NCBI GenBank assembly: GCA_019095985.1
Contig: CM032660.1
Span: forward strand, 62,186,695 to 62,250,694
Origin: Streblospio benedicti
Taxonomy: Eukaryota; Annelida; Polychaeta; Spionida; Spionidae
Length of the DNA stretch: 64,000 nucleotides
Direction: 5' to 3'
Shown here: piece by piece, positions 55,680-64,000 of the stretch
Layout of the letters: the number at the start of each line of letters is the position of its first letter
Numbering within the stretch: position 1 is the stretch's first letter
Notes under the pieces: generated by a model
Told to the model about the DNA's origin: nothing
Databases searched by the model: none
What the model saw: the letters and a program-made list of their open reading frames with translations, nothing else
Program-made: the position numbers and the translations under genes

Positions 55680-57280
55680 GATCACAGTGCAATAAACCAT
55701 CTAAATGCTTCTCAATTAAAGCTCCACTTTTATCTGGTGTTATCATATTCTATGGTGGCAATGTTAGAGCTACTTTTATGAATTCAAAGGTAAATTCATT
55801 TAACCAACTACAATAAATTAGAAATAATATCACTTCCGAATTTTCAACAGCTAACAGCTGCCTTGCTCACAGAACGGAAATTTGGAAGTGATCATACTAC
55901 TTTAGTGTAGTTGTTTAAATGAATTTACTATTGAATTATATGTTTTACACTACAAATGAACTTTTATAATAACAATTTGTAACCAAATACATAAAAGTTA
56001 CATCTACATTTAATAATGACCATCTTGCTCAAGTCGACACTTTTCAGGTATTCTTAATTATATAGAATTAACTGAAAGGACTTACGCGAACATAAATATC
56101 ACCATAGAATGTATTTAAGTTGTAAAGTAATAAACGAGGAACCAGATACAAAAACAATGTACTATATAGATTAATTAGACCTAGACGGTTATAGCGGTGC
56201 GGACTTGCACTATCAATTGACTCACATGATTATAAGTGTTACCCCCAGCGAATTACCCTATCCTTAGATTACCCTATACTTAATCAGGTACTTCTTTCAT
56301 TTAAAGAGTTGAACAATTTATCCATCAATTTATACCCCTTAATTACTTTGCACTTCCAACCTTTTTATTGTCACCGTTGTTGTGCATGTGTATGGTACAT
56401 CTTTGTATATGTACTGTGCATGTATACAAGCGTCAATGCTTTGTTTCCTAGATCGTAACCAATCTGAACTAGCGTTTTATATATGTAAAAGCAGGGTAAA
56501 TGCTTCAAAGTGATCAGACTACTCTAGGTTAATGATGGAGATGGGACACAGTGGGAGTTGATTATATGTGAATTTTCGTTCTGAGCCTCTACAACAGATT
56601 TTTCAAAGTGCCTTCTTGTTCTTTCTATTGTTGTTCTCATTGTTCTTGTCCTTCGGGGTCTTGTTCTTCTTCTTGTTCCTCTTCTAGCTATTCTTCCTTT
56701 TTCTTGTTCTTCTTGTACACTTGATTGTGAAGCAATTCTTTTGCTCAGCGACCTGCTATGCCATCTATATTGTTTTATTGACACATTAACATTGACAAAA
56801 CACCCCTAAATTCTGATGTATGGACTTGTATTCTGGCACGGCCATTTAATGCTCTGGGCTCCTGTCGTTGTACAGTGACAATCCAAATTGTTATAATTCA
56901 TAATTCATTTGAAAGAAAATATCCTAATAGCTTTAGCACTACTACACATCGGTATTTTCATTAGTATGGATTAATTTCAATGACAATATATGCAATTTGT
57001 CAACGAGACCAGGAAAAACGCTGTCTTTGAAAGAGGACATATCCATGGAGATTTGTCCGTGATTAAAAAGAAAGACACGTGTGCCATCTTCTGAATGAAA
57101 CCGTAGAAAGACATAGAACAATCTGTGGGCAATGATTTTCATAATATGCAATAACAACCACTCAACCGGTTAGAGGTCTGATGTAACATCATGCATCATC
57201 TGATCAACATGAGGCTATGTCACAGTGTGTATCATAAGACAATATACTGACATGTAAGAGCAGAGACGTCAAAATAAAAA
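55680..57280. other. intergenic, with a pyrimidine-rich TTGTTCTTCT tract
   Basis: A TTCTTGTTCTTCTTG-rich low-complexity stretch at about 56600-56722. Its minus-strand frame is Arg/Glu-rich and repeat-derived. No supported gene. Confidence 0.45.
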
Positions 57281-57294
57281 CAAACAAAACAAAA

Positions 57295-57360
57295 CAGCAG
57301 CAGAACAACAACAGCAGTGACAGCAGGAGGAGCAGCAGAAGCAGCGAGAGTGACAGCGAC
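57295..57360. repeat. imperfect CAG/ACA triplet repeat
   Basis: CAGCAGCAGAACAACAACAG followed by GGAGGAGCAGCAGAAGCAGC. Low-complexity purine-rich tract. Confidence 0.7.
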
Positions 57361-57583
57361 AATGACATTGAGAACGACAAAATTAATCTGTTCAGATGGT
57401 ACCCGAATAATATACTTAGTAATGCATAGCACTTAAAACGCCAGCAAGTAACTAATTACAAAATATTTACCAATGGTTATGACCCCAAACCTCTTACCAA
57501 ACTCACTAGCACGTCACCGTGCAGCGTATTTGTATCTGTATCTGTCTGTTTGCTTCGCAAAACCCTTCTGGGTATCGCGCGAA

Positions 57584-57628
57584 GAGGGGGGTGGGGTGGG
57601 GTGGGGTGGGGTGGGGTGGGGGTGGCAC
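57584..57628. repeat. GGGGT tandem repeat, potential G-quadruplex
   Basis: Six to seven direct GGGGT units on the plus strand after GAAGAGGGGGGT. Several G4-runs are available for a quadruplex. Confidence 0.85.
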
Positions 57629-58248
57629 TGCTTAGATGTGGGCAGCCAGCACAGCCACCTCAGAGACATGTATTTGGGCCTTCCCGAGGGTTGCCGCCCT
57701 TCCAAGTTCATTCCACTCTGGAATTGTTCGTGGGAAGAACGAATTTTTGTAAATGGCTATCTTTGCTGGGATTTTCCTGAAATTCATATTGCAATTGGTG
57801 ATTTACCTGTGTCCTTGCATCAAGTCTGCCCAGGATATTGTCAGTGGGTATTTCCGCTTTCCCGGCAAGGACCTTGCCCATGAGAGCCAGCTTGATGTTG
57901 CTGCGACGTTGTTGTAGCATCCTACGCCTGCTTTGCCGCAAACGTCTGAGAACACAACTACTAAGAAGGTATAGCCGCAAGCCATCATACGCCCCGGGCC
58001 ATACACATGATCATCATCACAAGGCAGTATCAGTCAACCGTAGAGGGGGGGGGGGTTGTGGCATCCATGGTGCTGCTACCCCGTCATCCATTAGCACATC
58101 GACATGAGGAGGCAACGTCACAGCAGTATCCTTCTCCTGTCTGGTTGGTACCTAACTATCATGCACACACATGTATCCGGTTGGCCACGTTGGTAGCCTC
58201 ATGAATGTATGCGCTTATTATACTGTGACGGATTTTAAATAGTTTACT
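57629..58248. other. GC-moderate region with overlapping unrecognised frames
   Basis: Frames of 65-136 codons are open on both strands. The minus-strand one (57708-57980, IKLALMGKVLAGKAEIPTDN..) has a protein-like look but matches no family I know. Not called a gene. Confidence 0.3.
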
Positions 58249-58249
58249 A

Positions 58250-58426
58250 CAGTAGAACCTCCAATTAAGACCACCTCTATATTGAGACCACCCCTGTAGT
58301 AGGACCATTTTACATGTTCCCAAATGTTCATAAAGCGACCAAAATGAACCTCCTTATAAAGACCACCTCTCCATTGAGACCGCTTGACCTAGGCCCCACG
58401 GGGGTCTCAACAGAGAGGTTCTGCTG
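58250..58426. mobile_element. 177-bp mariner/pogo-type MITE
   Basis: TA target duplication (58248-58249, 58427-58428). Termini CAGTAGAACCTC and the inverse GAGGTTCTGCTG. Internal units (AATTAAGACCACCTC, TATTGAGACCACC, AAAGACCACCTC) repeat. Looks complete and non-coding. Confidence 0.85.
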
Positions 58427-58429
58427 TAA

Positions 58430-59815
58430 TTTGAAGTACTGTTTTTAGTGAGATTGTAGAAGTTTTTGTGACGATTGCTTTTTAGATTTCATTAAAGAAA
58501 CATATGGACATTCTTCATTTACAGCATTCTTCACATCTCATACTTTCAAAATCACAGGTCAGGTGTGTGACAAATATACTTACCAACGCAGGCTGCGTTC
58601 ACGCAGGCCCCCCACCTATCACCACATCAACCCGCCGCCACTCTGGGGTGTTGTCGCCGTCGTCTACGTCGTGTCTAATGCCTTGTATAAAAGCCCCGTG
58701 GCCCGAGTTGAGTTCTTCACTGTGTGCTGTAGCTGAGCACACCTATATGGAGGCTGAGCAGAGTTAACAGCTCGCAGATGATATGTCTCAAGCTAAGGCT
58801 AATACGACGTATCGCACAAGTCTATGATCACATGATCATGCAATGAGTGCTATTTAAAAGGTGTCTGGATTTGATTGTTGTTGGTTTTAATGTGATGGTT
58901 GGTTGGTTATCCATAACTAAGGTACTGTTCAATGTTATAGACTTTTTTTTGATGAACAGGATTGCGTAACATTTAAGTGCTGCTTCTAATGAAGTTGGCA
59001 AGGTTGTTAACTTGTGATGTTTACATAGGATAGCCCGTGGATATCTTCATTTGACATTTCTTCACGTGTTTGCAGACTGTTTCATTGAGCTGCAGAGAAT
59101 TCTCACTAATATCAAGGGAACTATGCCATATGCATGCAAACTGATTATAGTGAGCTAAAGTGAAGACATGTGTTCGGATTAATCTGTCATTTTGGGAATG
59201 CTGATGTTATTGCAATCAATCTAACTTTTGAAGACAGCTTGTGCATATGTTTTATGAATGATACATTTGCACAAGTGTTATACATAAATTAAAACAAGTT
59301 AAACTCATCACATCGCAGAGCACTCTCCAACAGATTAGCAATACACTCCAAAGTGCAGTGTTCTCCATTTCAAGTAACTTTGGTTTTACCATTTCACTGT
59401 ACAGATATACACCAGTTGTGTACAATATACGCTCTTAAAGCCCGTGTGTATAAATAGTATGCTTTTGGCATAAGATACCTCCATACACAAGACCATAGGA
59501 ATTTGATATGGCATTATAGTTTTTCATTGTTGTGGCAATTTAATTGATAACTAATCTGGATGGTGAAAACCAAATCAAAACTTATAATTCTCTACCAGGA
59601 GCAGACACAAGCAAATGGATGACAGGTGATGGACATTAGACTGGAACTGACAATAAATGCCTGAATTCAGCCAGGAAAAAAAGGAATTTTTCAGTCGTGT
59701 ATTACAGGTTATTTTAAGGCAGATATAGGTAGGTAATCTTTTAAAAATAACATAATTTTACATATGTATCATGTAAAGTATTCAGAAAGGATGGCTGCTC
59801 ATAAAACGTATGCTT
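58430..59815. other. intergenic, no supported gene
   Basis: AT-rich; nothing recognisable. Confidence 0.45.
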
Positions 59816-59819
59816 TAAG

Positions 59820-59995
59820 GGGATGGGGGAATCATAAGGGGTCAATACATTAAATTCCACACCCCTAATTCATTTGGCCTTATTTCCAACATCCCACAAA
59901 TTTTAATGCGTTTTCCCACATCCCACTTACTTGAAATCACACACTCCTCTTTTTCGGGCCTTTTCCCCACACCCACTTGCTTATAAACCCTTCAC
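59820..59995. repeat. CACATCCC-TTTT minisatellite-like repeat
   Basis: GGGGTCAATACATTAAATTC, TTTCCAACATCCCAC, TTTTCCCACATCCCACTTAC, then TTGCTTATAAACCC. Same order as 61832-62041. Confidence 0.6.
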
Positions 59996-59999
59996 AATA

Positions 60000-61830
60000 A
60001 TGATTGTGTATGGTGCACTAACAGAAACATTACATATTCTTTGAACTACACTGCAATTCAATCGTGACATTTCGTGACATACATGTAGTAGGGTTTTAGG
60101 TCGATGCCGTAGTGGTGTAGTTTTGAGGTGGAATGGTGTCAGCTTGCTCTTCTATTTGTCATCTCTGTGTAGTGAATTACCAGGCATTTATTGTGATTGT
60201 CTGACTGTGGCGCAATTTCTGCAATTCTTCTAGTCTTTGGGATGTTGTTCGTATTTCCTGTTTATTTTTGTATTTTATATATAATCCCAGTTAATTATCT
60301 TGCAAAATCTTCATGAGTGAAGGCGCAAGAATACCGGAAGAAGATGATGATTAATAATTGCTCCTCCAATTGAAGTTTTTGTTATCTAATAGACTTAGTA
60401 TCAAAACTTAGATTACCACTTGCATTTTTGTATTTGTTTCTTTAATCAATAAGCATGCACTCGGTGTGCTTTGAAACAGTTCGTAGTTCGCAAATGTCAA
60501 ATACCCAGTCCATGTCATATTATGATGAGAACAGAAAACCAGCTGTGACTCGATCCAATTTGTTTTGGATCATAATGCACACGTGCAGTGCTAGTTGAAA
60601 TCCGCTCTTCAGAATTTATGCATCCAAACGCGAAAGACGCACTGCAGGCCATTAATTATAAAAATAAGCTCTGCACCATTTACCCATCAAAATGAATGAG
60701 GAGTTTTCCTTAAGATTGAGTGTTTTGCTATACTTGAAAATAAAAACAATCTCAACAGTCTCAAGGCAATTATAATTTCATCCTGTGATTGCACAATTAA
60801 GCGTCTTCTGTTATGTTACAAATTTGTACTATCGAAGCCAGGTTGACGCTTCAAACCACCATTATAGGATCTTTTTGGGTACGACTGATGTATGTCACCC
60901 ATAGCAGTTTTTTATGTACATTAGTCACGGAATCTTGCCAAAGTGCACACTAGCATGTACTGTACATGTGTAGTGGCTGCAGGGATGTACCGTGAGTATA
61001 AGCACGCGCATACCCCTTTTAAGATCACCATAATCAAATAGATTTTTGGAGCACATTCCTTCTCATAATATGTCCCAATACTTTATTTATGAAAAAAAAC
61101 CGGCAACTAACAACGTCAACTGGTTTGATAGAGACGTCTGAAACTTTTTTAAATAAATAATTTACGACTTTCTATATTAGAAATATCAACGACCCTAAAA
61201 TGATAATGATAATAAGAAAATTATGATATTGATGAATGTTGGGACATGTGGCCCCAGGGTAGCAAGGTGCACCAATTTCACACCCCCTTAAAAAAATTCT
61301 GGCTACCTCCCTCATCCATTACACAAAGTAAGACTAACCAATTGCTCTTGCTATACAAAACAAAGACGTGACGATTACCAAGTGTAATACCAAAGCTGAA
61401 AATGAAGAAGTCATGAACATAAACAAAGCCAGTATGAGAAGTATCGTTTACTGGCCTATTACAGGCGACACAAGGTGCTGTCGCCGTGGCAACGACACGT
61501 TCTGGAGGGTTCTCATGGACCTCTCTAGACGTGTGCAGTGATTAGCTCGGAAGGACGGATCAATAAGTTCGCAGGCGGCATTTGACGGGGTCTCATGACA
61601 TTGTATATTGCTTCGGGTTTGCGTTTCACCACACAGGGGATTAACTTCGTAGGATTAGGAAGATGCAAGACACGACAGTATCACGGTAGTATCACAGCGT
61701 TTGTACTAATATCACAGTAGCTCTCATGTCAGATGGCAGTAAAATGTCGTGCATTAAACTAACAACAGTGTATACGGAAGCATTAAAACGGTAAGACGCA
61801 TGAAGCAGACACAATGACTTCTCTCACTTA
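60000..61830. other. intergenic, no supported gene
   Basis: AT-rich; no recognisable coding, RNA or repeat family. Confidence 0.45.
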
Positions 61831-61831
61831 G

Positions 61832-62045
61832 AAATGGGGGTCAAGAAATTCCACATGCTTAATTTTGTGGCCTTATTTCTCACATCCCTAATATTTGACC
61901 TTTTTCCCCATATCCCCAAACATTTTAGTGTTTATCCCACATCCCACTTCCATGAAATCCCATATCACCCTTTTTTCCCCCTTTTTCCACATTACTAATT
62001 TTGGGATATTTTTTTCACAATCCCACTTCCTTATAAACCCGCCCC
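61832..62045. repeat. CACATCCC-TTTT minisatellite-like repeat, best copy
   Basis: GGGGGTCAAGAAATTCCACA, TTATTTCTCACATCCC, TTTATCCCACATCCCACTTC and CTTCCTTATAAACCCGCCCC, with units of about 30-37 bp. The minus-strand frame through it is repeat-derived. Confidence 0.65.
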
Positions 62046-62049
62046 AAAA

Positions 62050-63345
62050 ATAACATGCTACTCTGCCACCACCGCCGTACTTTTGGCCTATTTTGAAAGA
62101 AAGAACAGCAGAATAGAACCTACTTTCCGTACGTGGGTGTAGTCCTGCAATATTCGCATTTAGAAATAGAGAATCCACAGAGACCCCCTCGCTAATTAAA
62201 ATCATAGGGAGACAGTTCCCGCACCAAGTACGTATCTGATAGTTACAAGTTTTAGCGTAGTTTGATTTAACTTACACGTAAAGTGCTTCATGAATGATAA
62301 TTGCTATAACAACTCAATTCCCCCAGCATTTTAGTACCTCTGACTACTTTTAAGTTTTCTCCCAAAAGCTATTAATGTTTCAGTTTTATGAGATTGGAGC
62401 AAAGGACATTATTGTCAATTACTGTGATCTACAAGGGGCGATGACCATTAACTCCGACGTTAAGTGCTGGTTAGTAAAAGATATAAGAGTATGTTAAACA
62501 AGCCTTGTAAATGTTATTGTGTAAACTATTGCTAGAAACTCAGTAGTTCCACTTAATTAAACCAATTGTGCATGCTATACACCGCGGTTGATCTAGATTT
62601 CCGAAAATGGGGAGGTGGGGTCTTGTGTTAAAACCCTTGGAAATATAACTGGTAATTGTACACAATTCAAATGTTATCAGTACTCAATTGGACCTCGCTT
62701 GTTTTTTAGATATGATTTCCGGATACATTTCTTTTGAACTAGGACCCCATTCCTCCTTTAAAACAGACGGACTGCAATCGATACAAATCGTACAAAGGCG
62801 TATTTTCGTACATCTTACGCCACATCAAATGCTTTTAAGCACACAACAAAGCAAAGGAATGACAACTGACTTTGCTTTAAAACTCTGGAATTAGCCTTCA
62901 ACGCAACGCACGTCATGCCATGTAATCCGGTACGTTGATATTAAAGCGCCTTTGTGTGCAAATAACACAGCAACGTTCATCTAGCCGTATGCAAAGTGAA
63001 GATCTGGAGCCGCAGAGCCCTAATAAACAGATGGTGAGGACAAGCCTAGCAGAAGTGTTAGCTTTGATTCGCGGGACAGATGCTTCAATTGTTGTGAAAT
63101 TTGGCGAGATTCAGTGAGATGTGATGTGAGGCCTCTGGCTTTCCAATTCGGCAGACGCGATTTTTTGCCCTGTTATTCTTTCTACCAAACAGAGAATTTT
63201 GTAGCAATGTAAAACAAAGGCTGGTCTAGTGTTGGGGAATTTTACGTTTGTTTCCGATTTAGAGGGGATTTAAGTTTAAAAAAAAGTAATTTAACTGAAA
63301 AGCGTGAATGAGTAGTTAGTCATTGTGAATGGTTGCGTTTTACGT
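62050..63345. other. intergenic, no supported gene
   Basis: A 42-codon frame at 62989 (MQSEDLEPQSPNKQM..) contains a possible donor GTGAGG, but no partner exon was found. Confidence 0.35.
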
Positions 63346-63349
63346 GTGT

Positions 63350-63500
63350 TAGACCGCAAAATATAACTACAGCTGCAAAATATAACCAGTTATGACTTGC
63401 GTTTATGCAAATTGTAACCCCCCCCCCCCAAAAAAAAAATGGTCTAGCTGACACAAAATGTAAGCACTGACGCAAATTGTAACCAAAGTGTCAAATCAAT
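63350..63500. repeat. degenerate GCAAAATATAAC / GCAAATTGTAACC tandem repeat
   Basis: Four or five units of about 25 bp (CCGCAAAATATAACTA, CTGCAAAATATAACCA, ATGCAAATTGTAACCC, ACGCAAATTGTAACCA), interrupted by a C/A homopolymer. Non-coding. Confidence 0.6.
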
Positions 63501-63514
63501 GTATAATTATTGTC

Positions 63515-64000
63515 ACCATGTAAGCAAACCACAGCTTTTGACGTTACGTAGTTGTGCAACACATACCTTTACTCAAAGCCGGTTTATTGGTGAGGGCGTT
63601 ATGTATGAAATGGAAAATAAATTTTAAAAAGAAGGTTTACATCAACATTCTTAACCAATATGAGAATTGCTTATACTATCTGACCATTACGCAAAACTAC
63701 ATTTGAAACAGGTAAATGTAATAAAATATCTCATAAAAAAATATGAAACTTTTTTATGCAAAACGCTGAAATTCTAGCATTTCTTTTTAATTTGAATAAG
63801 GTGCTGCAACCATACGCATGCCCAAAAAGGAAATCTCAGTTTTACCTTTAGTATTTGAGCGTGACCCTTTGGCGTCATGTTAATAAAAACCAAAAGCATG
63901 TGTCGAGACAATGGGTTATATAACAAGCAAAACCCACAACAGTGAAGATGCATCTTCAATTATCGGCAATGTCACTTACTACAAGTGTCGCGTGCGTTCT
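63515..64000. other. intergenic, no supported gene
   Basis: AT-rich; nothing recognisable to the window end. Confidence 0.45.

Noticed and set aside
62989-63117. Possible small gene or exon (MQSEDLEPQSPNKQM..)
   Set aside because: Too short, no family, no supporting signals.
1-64000. CRISPR arrays, operons, bacterial promoters, intact viral genes
   Set aside because: None seen. The sequence is eukaryotic; direct repeats are transposon minisatellites without regular spacers.

Overview
The window is animal nuclear DNA. It is AT-rich, has 100 undetermined bases (12894-12993), and contains a spliced gene with GT/AG introns and hundreds of bases of transposon-derived repeat between sparse genes. 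The proteins match conserved metazoan families (ATOH8/Net, Asx-like, B9D1). The tRNA-derived SINEs, Penelope-like and CR1-like fragments and many terminal-inverted-repeat (TIR) elements fit a marine invertebrate. A hemichordate-like deuterostome is my best guess, but this is weak inference and the species cannot be read from the sequence.

Genes. (1) 1933-3003 (-): an intact single-exon bHLH transcription factor of the ATOH8/Net family. (2) 15952-17250 (-): an intronless copy of the Additional-sex-combs DEUBAD/ASXH region with a duplicated N-terminus and one in-frame TAG ahead of 86 further open codons. (3) 18745-27639 (+): a complete six-exon B9D1 gene (229 aa), a ciliary transition-zone B9 protein, reconstructed exon by exon with consistent splice phases. 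(4) 31545-32255 (+): an acidic protein of unrecognised family with four SUMO-interaction-like motifs, followed by a frame-shifted acidic ORF and a poly(A) signal. No coding gene could be supported from about 32.4 kb to the end. One unrecognised ORF near 37.8 kb is listed with low confidence.

Layout. 0-5 kb: ATOH8 and flanks. 5-12 kb: SINE, diverged AT-rich repeats, TATG microsatellites, the first CTCTCAAG element and a 5'-truncated LINE. 12.9-15.4 kb: assembly gap, noisy gap edge, a 168-bp tandem duplication and a CpG-rich TIR element. 16-28 kb: Asx-like copy and B9D1, head to head; B9D1 introns hold at least four foldback or TIR elements. 29-36 kb: palindromes, a GGTGG-rich cluster, a 450-bp TTAA element, the acidic multi-SIM gene and a split SINE. 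40-47 kb: two full copies of a composite TIR element filled with a CTCTCAAGCC minisatellite, each carrying the same nested element. 47-64 kb: Penelope-like and LINE 3' fragments, SINEs, MITEs, a GC-rich non-coding block (54-55.2 kb) and plain intergenic DNA.

The genes have no evident joint pathway. ATOH8 is a developmental transcription factor, B9D1 acts in cilia, and the Asx-like and multi-SIM proteins would, if expressed, be expected in chromatin or SUMO biology. The most unusual items are the DEUBAD-only Asx copy, the multi-SIM protein, the amplified nested element and two palindromes carrying hammerhead-like cores.
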